Below the pieces are notes generated by a model. It searched no databases and was not told the origin of the DNA. It saw only the letters and a list, made by a program, of their open reading frames with translations. From Pseudoscleropodium purum (Eukaryota > Streptophyta > Bryopsida > Hypnales > Brachytheciaceae), in NCBI GenBank assembly GCA_963969395.1, contig OZ017796.1, forward strand, positions 40,972,243 through 41,036,242: a DNA stretch of 64,000 nucleotides. The letters are read 5' to 3'. Position 1 is the first letter of the stretch, and each line of letters begins with the position of its first letter. The position numbers and the translations under genes are program-made. Shown piece by piece: positions 12,744 to 24,572 of this stretch.

Positions 12744-14649
12744 ATCATAACATTTTTGGTTTACTACCTTAGTGATAGGACTCATTAGGATTTCACTCTT
12801 GAGAGTACATACCTTTCATACTATAGTAATAGGCCCCTTGAAATTTGAATTATTGTACCTTTTAGTTCCAACATCCAAAATTCCAATTTCACCATCACAT
12901 CGTTGTCAATAATAAGCTAGTTTTGACAAAATCAAATATGAAAAAACCTCTTTAGCAAAAACAACTCAAGGGACAAATGAGTTTCTTGCCCTTGTATGTC
13001 CAACTTGACATGTAGAAGTCATCCAAAGAATGATAGATTCTCCAAATATACAAGGAATGTGAAATTACAAAGAGTGTCATTTGAGCCTCTTCTATGGAAC
13101 ATTCTAAATAATGTACTAAATATATTACTACATTTTTGTTTGGTGTGAAATTATAATTTGTAATTACTATCATTAGAAGTGCATCAAAAAATTCTTTAAA
13201 TAGACATAATGAAATTTGGGTTTGAAAATTGGATAACTAAAATAGAGCCCGCGGAAAACTAGCTAGCAGGCAAAAAAATTAAAGTGCTACAAAAAAGCTT
13301 AAGAAAGAAAAATCATGGAAATGATAAAGCATTTTTTGAAAATTTCTTGTATCGGGTTGCTTGTAGTTCAATTGGGCCATACTCACTGCTATTGCCCCAA
13401 TTATAATCAATTGTTTTCAATAGACTTGCACCATAGAGAGAGTGTCCACATGCTTTGAATCACAAAATGCAGTTAATCTTTCAATATTAATTTGATACAA
13501 TATGCTACAATTATCTTGTAAAATAATATTAATATTTCATTTATAATTAATTTTAAAAGGAGATTTTTTTAATTCTCAGATTATAATTTTATTAATTACT
13601 CCATAATATTTAGAAGTGATGTATTAGATCTAAACACATACTTACTAGATAAGTATGATATATAAATCATATTTAACAACTTTGTTAGAAAAATCATCAT
13701 TAAATTATACTTTTAAGCGGGCTCTTAAGTTTTATTTTATAATACATATCTACAGTTTTGGAAATTTGAAAAATAATTTTTGGATTGAGTTCTAAGGTAG
13801 TCACATGCATCCAAATGTGTCATTTTTCCTTCATCTTACAATATCCTCAAGTCAAATTTTAATAATTTCATAATGAAGCTTTAAAAACTTGAAGAAAAAT
13901 TCAAGCCAAGGTGTTTTGTAATTTATGACACCTAAGTAATAGTTTGTAAACTTTTATAGCTCTAATGATAATTTATTTGCACTAGACTCCCTTAAATGGT
14001 TACAAATAAAGATGGACTTCTATGCACCTAGAATTGATCAAACTTTGCATGAAAGACTAATTTAGAAATTTAGAAATGGAAGTGAGCAATAGTTGCAAGG
14101 GAAGAATCAAAATTGTTGGACAGCTAAATTTTTGGAAGAATCTTGTGAAAAGTGGGAGAAGCAAGTTTTTAACTTTCAAAAAATGTTTTAAACATTAGAC
14201 TTGAACTATCTGGTTCCTTTCAATTTGACAATAAGGCAAAGCTACTTTAAAAATAGAAGTTCCTCTCTAGACACATAGAAGTGTAAACACTATGAAACTT
14301 GATGAAGGCAATAGAGTAAACTAAGTCTTAAATTTGAAGGGCCCCTTTGCTCTTCTACATGAAGTCCAACCTACCAAACTACCTTTCAAATAACAATTAA
14401 TTTTAGCGTAGACTTTGCCCTTCCCAAGGTGAAAGACACTATCTATGAAGTGTTCTATTTAGTTTCTTCCTTCTTAAGGACACTTTGGATATATTTTTTC
14501 CACCTTCCTAGAAGATGTCTTTAAAATAATTCAAACATTTAGGGATATGCAAAGTATTTAGGAAGGGACAAATGCATATTGAATCTGAGACTTGGAGTAA
14601 ATTATAAAGTTCCCCCAATTTGTATAAGGATTGTTAAAGGAAGGCTTAA
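12744..14649. other. AT-rich intergenic DNA
   Basis: Very AT-rich with only short accidental frames. A segment near 13158 (TTACTATCATTAGAAG) resembles one near 10018, so parts are probably old repeats. I see no gene. Confidence 0.4.
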
Positions 14650-15235
14650 CTCCTAAAGCTCCATTAATCAGAAATTGACAAATACTCACAAAATTGCTAT
14701 AAATTTGCACTCTTTAAAAAGGGGCAATAAACCCAATTTTTAGAATTATTTATTTTTTAGAATTTGTAATTATAGGATCTAATTTTTGACTATTATTAAG
14801 ATCAAATATATAAAATTTGGAATCTAAGGGTAATATATGTGTGAGAATATAATTTGCAAAGAGCTGTAAAATGTTTTTTTTTCCAAAATCGCCTAGGCTT
14901 TTGATAATGTGACTTTGTCATACTTTCGAGTCCAATAATTTAAATTAACTTTGTAGGAAAGATTGAGGGACTTTATATTTGAATTAGAGCCTTAAGTTTG
15001 AAAGAAGTATGCAAATTTTCAAGACAAAATAATGTTGCATTCTACATATTTGAGTTTGGGTTGAAAATAAAAAATGTGCATTATTTTTGTTTTGCCTTTG
15101 GATCATCATAAAAATTGGAATCTTTGGAAGTTCATTTGTTTCCCTAATATCAAGAATAAAAATGAGAGAAAAAAATATCATATTTCATTTTAGATGTCCA
15201 AATTTCTCAAAACCATTTTGGATTGTGAGAAGTTT
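14650..15235. mobile_element. Possible degenerate TTAA element
   Basis: TTAA at 14646-14649 is followed by CTCCTAAAGCTCC. A weakly matching inverted end (AGTTTTAGGCATTAA) lies near 15229-15243. The interior shares short phrases with family A (for example GTGAGAATATAATTTGCA near 14842). The end pairing is imperfect, so the extent is approximate. Confidence 0.35.
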
Positions 15236-15417
15236 TAGGCATTAACTAAGAATTAATAGTAGAAAGTAGCCCATTGAAACACAGCACAAAATTCCATTAG
15301 GCCCCAAGCCCCTAATTTTGGTGCTTTCAAGCTGAGTTTTGTCATGTACTTTTCCTTGACATCCTCAAATTCCAATTTCTAGTCTATCATTTTAAGAACT
15401 TTACAATGAACCCTTAA

Positions 15418-16006
15418 CCCCTAAATGCCCAAGTTTTTTTTTGAGATTCTAGGAATTTAACTACACAAATTCAAACTAGATATGTTAAAGATCCCATAGA
15501 AAAAAGAAAATTCAACAATATCACTTATGGATTTAAAGATTATAATGTTTGATCACGAGTGTGTCAAAATTGTGAAAGTGGTTGGAAGTCTTTCAATCCT
15601 CTTTTTACATATCAAGTCTAAAAATTTGGTCACTGAAAAAATATGAGGTTAAGGACATAACATGCATAACTCCAATCAATTTATGGCTTTTCAAAATCTT
15701 TGCTATTATTATTTTAAAATAAATTTCTAATGTGAATTTTTCTCCAAGATTTTAGTGTATTTAAGGCTCATTTCTAAGAAGTCTCAAAACTACAGAAAGT
15801 CAAGATTGCAATGGGCACCTTTGCACAAAATCTTAAATAGAAAAATCATAATTAATTATTTTCAAAATCGTGTTTTTGATGCTAAAACTAGACTTCAAGA
15901 AGAATTAAAAAAAAATACAAACTACTAAAAATAACAGCTTGGTTAGATTTTATTTAACTTCAAAAAATTGTTGACACCATAAATTGGTGCCTTGGGCATT
16001 TAAAGG
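15418..16006 (+). mobile_element. Family-B TTAA element, copy 1 (589 bp)
   Basis: Flanked by TTAA on both sides (15414-15417, 16007-16010). The left end CCCCTAAATGCCCAAG pairs with the right end, which reads CCTTTAAATGCCCAAGG on the other strand. The interior matches the copies at 32357 (same orientation) and 33659 (opposite), for example at the shared phrase TTCAAACTAGA and in the TTTTATTTAACTTCAAA segment near the right end. It has no reading frame. Confidence 0.85.
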
Positions 16007-16274
16007 TTAAACAACATTGACTTGCCTGGAAGGCAATCCAAAGGGAAATAAAAGAATCTCTTTGAAGTAGGTTTTAATTCTCGTTGCTTGCCCAAAGTTT
16101 ATGTAAGCACAACATACTAAAATGAATAGTACTTTGACTTTGCAACCTAAATGCAGTGCTTGGCAAGTCATATTCACTATTGAGGTAGGGCTAAAGAAAT
16201 TAGATGCAAAAATACTCTTTGTCAACAATTCTCTCAAAATCAAGCCCCACATATGTAATGAGCTTGTCCTTTAA

Positions 16275-17423
16275 CCCCTAAACATCTTGAGTCTTCTATA
16301 GAATTGATGATTTGGAAAAAATCATTATAAAATATATTTGAATGTATAGTTTGGAATTGATATAAAAACAAAAGTTGTAAAGTTTCAATTTTTAATTCCA
16401 TTTGTACAATTAGATTCATCAATGCTATCACCAATATTTTTCTATAAATTTTGAAAAGAAAACTTCAAATTTCCTTTGAAATTCAATTACAAGCAAAATA
16501 TGGTCATTTTTTTGAGTAAAACTTGTTGGAATGGATTTGAAATGAGGTTCTCTTGATACGATGGTTTTTAAAATTTTTATGTTCTTTAAATCTATCCCCT
16601 CAATTTTGCAAATCTAGTTTTGAACTAGAGTCAATGCAATTTTGTCTTGGTCAACAATTCAAGAGACTTCCACATTTGTTATGTAAAAAAATTTATATAT
16701 ACTCTAAAGTAACACCAAATCCAACCATTAGATAGGACAACAACTTGATAAAGTATCTCCACAAATTAGGTTGATACTCATCCTATCACTAATGAGAAAG
16801 AAAACTCATGTTCAATTTGTTCATTGTTTTAAATTGGACATCAAAGCACTTTAGGGCTAATTGGACGTCAAAGCACTTCATTAGTGCTAGGATGAAAGTC
16901 ATCCTAATTTGTGGAGATACTTTATCAAGTTGTTGTCCTATTTAATGGTTGGATTTGGTGTCATTAGAGTTAATGTTTTTATAAAATAAAAAATGTGGAC
17001 ACGTGTCAAGCCAAAAATTGCATTGATTCTAGTTCAAAATTGGATTTGCAAAAATGAGGTCATGGATGCAAAGAACACAAAAATTTCAAAAAATCACCAT
17101 ATCAAGAGAACCTCTTTTCAAATCCATTCCTCATTTTGCAAATTTCAAATCCATTCCAACAAGTTTTACTCCAAAAACGATGACATTTTTCTAGTAATTG
17201 AATTTAAAAAGAATTATGAAATTTTCCTTTCAAAATTTATAAAAAAAAAATATTGGTGGTAGCACTCATAAATGTAACTGTACGGATGGAATCTACAACT
17301 CAAAATCTACAACTTTTTATTTATATATCTAATCCAAAATATTCTTCCAAATAGCACTTTATATTGATTTTTCCCAAATCAGTGTTGTAGGAGCCACTTG
17401 GTGGCCTTATGGTCATTTAGGGG
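16275..17423. mobile_element. Family-C foldback element (1,149 bp)
   Basis: TTAA flanks at 16271-16274 and 17424-17427; termini CCCCTAAACATC and CCCCTAAATGACC. The two halves (about 16310-16800 and 16890-17400) are inverted copies of one another, so one strand could form a hairpin with arms of about 0.5 kb. The loop (about 16800-16890) holds a short direct repeat around CAAAGCACTT. Clear paired segments are TGGAGATACTTTATCAAGTT (16908-16927) against its complement at about 16745-16764. No coding capacity. Confidence 0.8.
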
Positions 17424-17427
17424 TTAA

Positions 17428-17971
17428 GGTAAACCTGCCTATGACAGGCAAATCACCCATGACAGGCACCTAGGGAACTCCCCCATTACAGTCTTCCATC
17501 AACCCATGAGAAACTTTTTCTTAAAAATAGAATTAAGACTACATTAGGTTGATTTTTAGTTGTCATCAAAGCCTTGGAATATGGTTATGGAGTTATTAAT
17601 AACTGTGATAGAACATTGACACCTTTCTAGTGTAAACTGTTAGTAAAAAGTTATTTTTTAATTTCTTTATGTCATATCCATGTTAGGAAATCTTGTAACC
17701 ATGTTAAAGAATGTTATGACTGCTTTGGGTGGTAAGATGACCATCATGGAAACACTTTTCTGCTGATTTGGGGTAGTCTACAGACTTTTTTGGGCAAACT
17801 GGACAGCAAACTTCGAAAATTCACAAAAAATTCATATTTTGTCGAAAAAATAAAATTCTAGTTGCTTCCTTCATTTCTCACATTTGTTTTTGTACAAAAA
17901 AAAAATCAGATTTTTTTTGTCAATGGCAATAGGACAGATCAGCCATTCTGCCTGTCATAGGCAGGTTTACC
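17428..17971. mobile_element. Family-D TTAA element with perfect 22-bp ends (544 bp)
   Basis: The termini are a perfect 22-bp inverted repeat starting GGTAAACCTGCCTATGACAG at 17428 and ending at 17971, flanked by TTAA (17424-17427 and 17972-17975). The left TTAA is also the right flank of the family-C element. Each terminus contains its own small palindrome (GCCT-5 nt-AGGC). The interior is AT-rich and non-coding. It ends about 220 bp before the thymidylate kinase start codon, so it lies in that gene's promoter or 5' UTR. Confidence 0.85.
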
Positions 17972-18191
17972 TTAACTCTAATTTCAACTCTGAAAAACTA
18001 GGAAATTCATTTCCGATTCCAAGTCCCGAAACGAATTTTGCTTCCCGCCATAGCCAAGCTCTTTCTCCACATTGCCTCTCTCTTATGGTTTTCGAATTCC
18101 CGCCATAGCCAACCTGCCCTGGGTTTCTGGTTTTTGAATTCCCGCCCTCGTCCTCGCAACCCCTCCCGCCCGCAGCTCGCCATAGCCATCG

Positions 18192-20528
18192 ATGCTTCAG
18201 ACTCTCCCCTTGCGATTGCGAAGCTCCCTGGTGGGCGTGCGCACATCGACGACGTCAGCATTTCGCCAAGCGAGGCGTCGTCGCGGGGGATCCTGTCACG
18301 CAGCATCGGCAGCCATGGCGCCCGCGGGGCGGGGGGCGTTGATTGTCTTCGAAGGTCTGGATCGCAGCGGCAAAAGCTCCCAGTGCTCGCATCTCGCCTC
18401 CTTCTTGCAAGCCCAGGGCGTGGCCGTGGAGGCTTGGCGCTTCCCCGATCGCACCACGGCCATGGGACACATGATCTCGTCGTACTTGTCTTGCCAGACG
18501 GACTTGGACGATGCCGCCATTCACCTGCTCTTCTCGGCCAATCGATGGGAGAAGCGGTATTACTTGTTGTTGCCCCTAGAGTCTGTTTCCGTTCCATGCC
18601 TTTCGCATCCCTGGATTGCGAATTTCGTTGCGATTATGAATTGTGTCTATGCTGAAGGTGAGTCAGGGTTTAGGTTTGACCAATTTTCAAGAATTCAGAG
18701 TAGGGAAATGGTTTGAGGATTGGGAAGGGTTCAATTGTGAGGAATTTGGGGATTCCCAAGATCACCAGTTTTGCTTTTGAGTGTAGTTCCAATTATGTTG
18801 CTAGAGTGGTTATAATTTTACGTGATCTAGTTGGCGAATGAAAGAGGTTTCTAACACACAAAAGAATGCGTTATTTGGATACTGGATGCGAAAGATTTGA
18901 AGAGTCAAAGTTTTATTGGACGATGTTTCATAATCGTTTCCTTAGGCAATAGGAACATGTAGATTAAGGGAATGTACACCAGCTGATCAAGTGGTGCTTT
19001 TGGGTCCCTGATAATTTTGAGTGTCCGTGCCTTATGTCTATGCTTAAGCTGGGTTAATTTTAGGTTTGACCAATTTTCAGATATTCGCTTTGAGAGTACG
19101 TTCAGAGAGAATTCAATTGTGAGTAAGGACGAGTTCAATTTATTGCATTCTATGGTAGGGATACTCAAATCGCTATTTGAGCCATTGAGCATAGTTCCTA
19201 TTATCAGACTGGTCATATTTTCATGTTTTCTTGTTGGCAAATGAAAGTGCATTGCATTGCACTGAAGAGTGTGTCATTTGGATGCCATGAGCAAATGTTA
19301 TGAAGTGGCAAAGTTCCTATTGGTAGATATTCTAAATTTGCAACTTCAGCTGTTTTAAAAGTGGTGTATCTATTGTCTAAGATCTTTGGGTGGACGTCGG
19401 ATATTCATGCGAGACTGAAATGGAATGATGGCAGGTTATTGATGGAATCGAAGCTGAGGGAGGGGATTACATTGGTGGTTGATCGGTACTCGTATTCGGG
19501 TGTGGCGTTCTCAGCAGCTAAAGGTCTTGATTTAGATTGGTGCAAGGTGAGCACTTGCTTTCTAAAATTTTCCCTACGATGTAACTAATCATCATGTCAG
19601 TTCTGTGCGTTGTACCTCCAAGCTGAAATAAATGATAAAGAGTGCTGTAGGTTCTGAATATTCTGCTTTCCTGCCATTTTTTGAATTTCAGCTCAGCATT
19701 CCAGAGACTTGATATGAGTGGTACGAAATTACATCGTTCATCATTCTGGCAGGTTGAATACATCCGTTAATTGGATCTAATTTAAAATCTGCTTATTTCG
19801 TTTTGACAGGCACCAGAAGTAGGGCTTCCGGCTCCAGATCTTGTCCTCTATCTCAACATTTCTGCAGAGGTATATTCTTTGGCAAGTCGTCTTTTTGGAT
19901 ACTATTCCCTGTGAATAGATGGATTGAGGAACGTTGAACCTCGGTCAATTGATTACTGTCTTGGCCTTTCCATTTATTTGGTGCTGTGCTTTATTCCTGA
20001 TGTAAGAAGATATCTGCAGCATGCCTTGTTTCGTGTGAAAGACCAAGCGTGGTCTTAATAAGGCCATCTTTGCACTCTTTGTTAATTTCAATAAGATCGA
20101 TGTTCCCCGCTTGTTCAATGTTCCAGGTAGCTGCAGCAAGAGGAGGATACGGTGGCGAGAGATATGAGAAACTTGAGTTTCAGAAGAAAGTAGAGCAAAA
20201 ATTTAAATCCTTGAAGGACACGACCTGGCAGGTACTTTGTCTGATTTCATTGTGTGTTATTTATGGTTGCGGGGACCGTATTCGTCAGGTATATTGGCGT
20301 TGCTGTTTTCAACTCCTTCATGTTAGAATTATTCCTGGGGTCGCGTGGTGTGACCAATGACCTTATTCTTGCACTTACATGTTGCAGAGTGTGGATGCTA
20401 CACAATCGATGGATTCTATTCAGTCTGAAATAAGAGATTGGTCTGTCAAAGTCATCCAAGAGTGCCTAGATGGCCGCGAGCTCATGCAAATGTGGCCAAT
20501 GGAATCAAGAAAGCGAATCCTTCAATGA
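18192..20528 (+). CDS. TMPK: Thymidylate (dTMP) kinase, 5 exons
   Basis: Phosphorylates dTMP to dTDP with ATP, an essential step in dTTP synthesis. Exons: 18192-18556, 19435-19546, 19810-19869, 20127-20231, 20388-20528 (783 nt, 260 aa). All introns are GT/AG and the exons close in frame. The P-loop [12 protein letters not shown] is at residues 53-64, the [15 protein letters not shown] motif starts at about 138, and [15 protein letters not shown] precedes a lid region [19 protein letters not shown]. The C-terminus aligns in style with eukaryotic TMPKs (about 210 aa). Starting at the first ATG adds a 41-residue Arg/Ser/Thr-rich leader before a second Met (18315) that would give a 219-aa core, suggesting dual targeting to an organelle and the cytosol or nucleus (inference). 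The end of intron 1 sits at 19434. The gene is bracketed by TTAA elements on both sides. Confidence 0.95.
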
Positions 20529-20917
20529 CAGATTGCATCTTGTTTACCCAAGCCACTGACTGCCGGAGGAACTGAAGGGGCGTATTGAATTCAGTCAAGG
20601 ACTGTTGATGTGATTGCACCTGTGCAGACCAAAAGCTTCAACTTCATCGGACAATGTTACTACCCGCTTCATGTTTGGGAGGAGATACGTGCAAAACAGT
20701 CGCGTTGTAGGGTGGTTGTGTGGAGAAGTTGTGTACATAGAAGACATGGTTGTTTTTGCCATGATACTTCCAATTCTTCTCCCTTCAATGGAAACGCAAA
20801 GTATGCCTATATTGCAGAAATATAATGGGCAGAATGATTGCTATTCAACTACTTTCTTCACCTTAACGACCCACGGTACTATACTATTCTCCATCATTAA
20901 AGATTCATCATTATTAA
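20529..20917. other. Thymidylate kinase 3' flank
   Basis: Unique-looking DNA after the TMPK stop codon, expected to hold its 3' UTR. No further gene is visible before the TTAA element. Confidence 0.4.
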
Positions 20918-21812
20918 CCCCTAAGTGTCCAAACATAGTGGGCCAAAAGTGTCCTCACATAGTCTTGAATTTTTGCATCCAATGTTTGATTCAGTAAAAT
21001 TTGTTGGGCACAATGGGGTCTCTTTTAGTTTGTGGTAAAATTTTCAGATTGTTTCAACTTGTATTGATTTTTTGAAAGTCATTTGAAGTCCATGGGTTCA
21101 ACTTGAATTCACCAAATTGTATTTTGATGGCTGCAATTGTGGGGGCTTGTATCTCCTTCATTCAATGTTTGTTTTCAATAAAATTTGTTGGGTTGTATTA
21201 CCTTTAAAGCCTATAGTAGTTATTGTGGTAAAATTTTCATATAAATCCAAGTTGTTTTGAATGCTTGGAAACAATTCGAAGTCAAAATCTAGACATTTTT
21301 GGAAGAAAGTTGTGCAAACTAGTTTAGTTCATGTAGTTAAAATTTCATATTAATCCAAGAAATTATGAGTGACTTGAGTAACATTTTAGGAGGAGGTTCA
21401 ACCTTGGATGTGTTTTTCACAACTTTTCTTGCTTTTTTTGACATTTCAAAGTTATTTTGTAAACACAATGAGTAAATTGAATGATATTTTCTTTCACCAA
21501 TGTATTTTTATGCAGGTTTTGAAACACTTTCTAGTTTAAAGTTCTTTCATTTGAGTAGGTTTAGAAATATAATCTCACCTCCAAATGTGTTGGTAGGAAA
21601 GTTTCAGCATCCTTTTTCAACACTAAAACATTATAATCTAGCAATCTATGTAGTCAATTAACTCCAAATTTAATTCATGTCAACTACAGTACATACACTA
21701 CAAGATTGTACAGTTGAACAGTTGAGATTTCTGTATCTCAGTGACATTTAGACCTATAACACTTCAGAGGCAATGATGTTTCAAACTCAAAAAGCCTCTG
21801 GGCATTTAGGGG
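20918..21812. mobile_element. TTAA element related to family A (895 bp)
   Basis: TTAA at 20914-20917 and 21813-21816. Left end CCCCTAAGTGTCCAAAC; right end on the other strand CCCCTAAATGCCCAGAGGC. It contains an imperfect internal direct repeat (around AAAATTTGTTGGG at about 20996 and 21182, each followed by TGTGGTAAAATTTTCA). Near its right end, phrases such as GCAATCTATGTAGTCAA resemble the family-A interior. No reading frame. Confidence 0.75.
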
Positions 21813-21816
21813 TTAA

Positions 21817-22513
21817 AGCATTAGTTGTCAGGCATTTATAGACACTACAGAAGAGATTAACGACAGACGTGGACTGGAGCATGTTCAAAATTTTCAGATG
21901 GTCCAGACTTGAGCAAAGCGAGAAGATGCTTTAACAAGGCTAGAACATCTCAAGAAGAAATTTACAAAGAAAGAAGGGTCCTTTGCTAGGGCATGGCATT
22001 AGAAGAGCATCCTCCGTCCGGTCTCTACAGAGGCTCGACAACAGGAATGTCACGGTCCCTTGCAGAAGAGAAGAAATCGACCCAATCAGACCGCTAACAA
22101 ACTCGTTACAGTCACGGGCTCGTTATTGGGAGGCCTCCACACGGCAAATTTGGAGTACAGTAAGGGCTACAGATCTGATAATGGTGCACATACCTTGCAC
22201 GCCTTTTTTACACTCACAGGTCTGTGGTGATCTGTTTAAAAATGTTCTACGCTTGATCTCATTGAATTTGGTTTCTGTAGATGCACTGGGGTACTCGAGA
22301 CTTCAAATAAGACTTCATCGCCATCCTAACCTTCAGTATGCCAGGTCTCCAAGGAGGTCCTCTATGCTACATTTGACCCACATCACGATACGGTATGTAA
22401 TGATCCTGCACACAATCTGTAAATCTGGGTCTGCAGTGGGTTGCAGTGGGACTAGGGTTCTAGGGTTTAGGTCAAAAATGTTCACACCAATACGATGCTT
22501 CTGGTGCGGTGAA
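21817..22513. other. 3' flank of the small membrane-protein gene
   Basis: Moderate GC. A long plus-strand frame runs through it and across the antisense of the next gene, but it has no domain. It most likely contains the 3' UTR of the minus-strand gene ending at 22514. Confidence 0.35.
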
Positions 22514-23413
22514 CTACCCAGATGCATCTTCACCAAAATCTTCTCTGCGTACTTTGTAAGGCCCCCAGTAGAGCACGGGCTTCATGAGAGGAATGGCCTG
22601 CCCCGGATGCTCTGCCCAGAACCGTTCCTGCGCAACCACTGGACGGATAAGCCGAGAATCTGTAACAGATAAACCCTAATTGACTAGTTTTCACAACAGA
22701 GGACTCGGGGAACTGGGAGGAAGAAACTTAACATACTATAATGTTTCTATCCTTCAGCCTCCTGCTACGACGACCCCGTTCCTAGCTTCAGGGTACTCTT
22801 CAAAGACCCTCATACATCACAAACCCTAAATATCAAAGCGAGAATTCTTTGTGATAAGCCAAGAGCGACCAAAAAGCTTTGCAGCTGTCCTACTTCGGGT
22901 CTAACCAGATTCTACAGAAAGGAGTAAATCACATTGGAATTCGGTAACCCTAAATACAATTGTGTCCTTTATACTTCAGAGAGGACTTCGTTGCCTTCAA
23001 TATCCCCATAATTCGCCGAGTCTGCACAATGAATCCTCCATAGTACTCATGTCTCACCTGAATTCCCTAGACAAGAACATTCTCGAGAGATTGCCATCGC
23101 TGATCATTTAGTGTTACAAATCTGCCAATTAGGGTTCCAATTGAGAAGCAAAACTCGCACCCGCACGCACCTTGTGGAGCTGCTCGGTGACCGCGGCCGC
23201 CACCACGCCGGAGTAGAACGCCAAAATGTTGATGACGAGGAGCGGCGCCATGGACTTGGGCCGCTCGTACGGCTCCACCATGTCCCACAACTGGTCGCGA
23301 TTCAGGCGGGCCTCCGTCCGTCGCGCCCACCATCGCCACAGCGACTCGCCCAGCATCTTGTTGGGCGCATCGCCCAGCGCTCGCCGCCCTTGCCAGAATA
23401 TATTCTTTTTCAT
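22514..23413 (-). CDS. Small conserved single-pass membrane protein, 2 exons
   Basis: Exon 1 23413-23171 (81 codons) and exon 2 22627-22514 (37 codons plus stop), giving 118 aa. Donor CACAAG/GTGCGT, acceptor GCGCAG/GAACGG, phase 0. The N-terminal 40 residues are basic with many Arg and Trp (WRWWARR); RDQLWDMVEPYERPKSMAP leads into one hydrophobic segment (LLVINILAFYSGVVAAAVTEQL, about residues 57-78); exon 2 encodes FWAEHPGQAIPLMKPVLYWG. From memory this resembles a small plant family that includes Arabidopsis At5g08060, thought mitochondrial, with no assigned function; I could not check that. An in-frame ATG at 23443 would add 10 residues. The basic start and single helix fit an inner-membrane accessory protein, but that is inference. 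Confidence 0.8.
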
Positions 23414-23443
23414 GGCGGATCTCGCGCGCGCCACGACAATCAA

Positions 23444-23906
23444 TGGCCTTGCTTGCCTGGCGCAATCCGCAATAACCCTAACAGCTGCACATTCTCAATG
23501 AATAGATTGCTGGGGGTAGAATCAATGGTGACTGCTTTGACAATGTTCTTGCTTGCCGGGCTCAATCCGCAATATCCCTAACAGCTGCACATTCTCAAGA
23601 AAGAGATTGCTGAAGCAGAAGCAATCGGCAATGTCCTTGCTTACTCAATCCGCAACAACCCTAGCAGTTGCACATTCTCCAGGAGAAATATTGTTGAAGC
23701 GGATGGTGACCGATTGGAAAACTACCATCCTGAAGCGGGACTGCGGGAGGGCTGAACCCCAACGATCATCTCCAGTGATCCCGCTACATTGCTCTTCAAG
23801 CCTTATTCATTATATATAAAACGAATAAGAAAAAATATGCAAAAATTCAAGAAAGGATTTAGTATCAAACACTTTAACTTTCATTAGCCACCTGAAAATT
23901 TCCTAA
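23444..23906. other. Upstream region of the small membrane-protein gene
   Basis: Contains three imperfect direct repeats of a segment around CAATCCGCAATA/ACCCTAACAGCTGCACATTCTC at about 23463, 23566 and 23647. These promoter-proximal tandem copies run to about 23700. No gene is visible. Confidence 0.5.
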
Positions 23907-24170
23907 GAGCATCCCCACCAGGGGCTTTTGTATCCGCAAATCTCAGGTCTTAAAGCGGTTAACCTTGACTGGATATGGATGAAACCTCACTAGTTCTCCA
24001 AACAAGCCTCTAGATATAGAACTCGGTACCCATTTATACAGAATTTTGTATATTTTAGGCATACAAAACTTGAAAGAAAATTGGTGCGAGGGAGTCTCTG
24101 CATCTCTATCTTCATTTGAGGTCCTCTCCTTAAATTTTTAGGGATATGGAACTAGTTGGTGGGGATGCTC
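23907..24170. mobile_element. Tourist-like MITE (264 bp)
   Basis: Perfect 14-bp terminal inverted repeats GAGCATCCCCACCA, flanked by TAA on both sides (23904-23906, 24171-24173). A 3-bp TAA/TTA target duplication is typical of PIF/Harbinger-type Tourist elements. No coding content. Confidence 0.8.
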
Positions 24171-24572
24171 TAAGAACTCATGATGGTTCTGGGAAAGTTT
24201 CAATATCGGTGAAGGCCCTAAACAAGTAATGATGCATTTAGGTGGATGTACTTTATTTTGATATAAGGAGATTCTTCTGAAGTCATGCTTCAACAGTCCC
24301 TGGAGATGGAGGGAGAATTTGGAGTTTTTGTTGCTTGGAGAAAATGTAAGAATTTATTATTTATCATGGATTAGAAACTTTGGAAATTTTGATTTCATAT
24401 TTGGAATCAAAGATTCTACACTAGTTAGAAGACGTCACAAAATAAGAATGCAAAGCAAAATACTATTAAAACATCAAATAAGTCTTGCAATTTGGAAGGT
24501 AATAATGGGTAATTGTACTAGAACATTTCAGCATATCTAAAATTGAGATTTTTGGCAGATATTCTACCTTAA

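Noticed and set aside
18007..18655. Frames of about 200 codons on both strands around TMPK exon 1
   Set aside because: Arg/Ser/Pro-rich translations of a GC-rich exon in other frames; the TMPK frame carries the P-loop and splices correctly.
21983..22672. 229-codon plus-strand open frame
   Set aside because: It runs antisense across exon 2 of the small membrane-protein gene, has no domain, and its composition follows the complementary coding strand.
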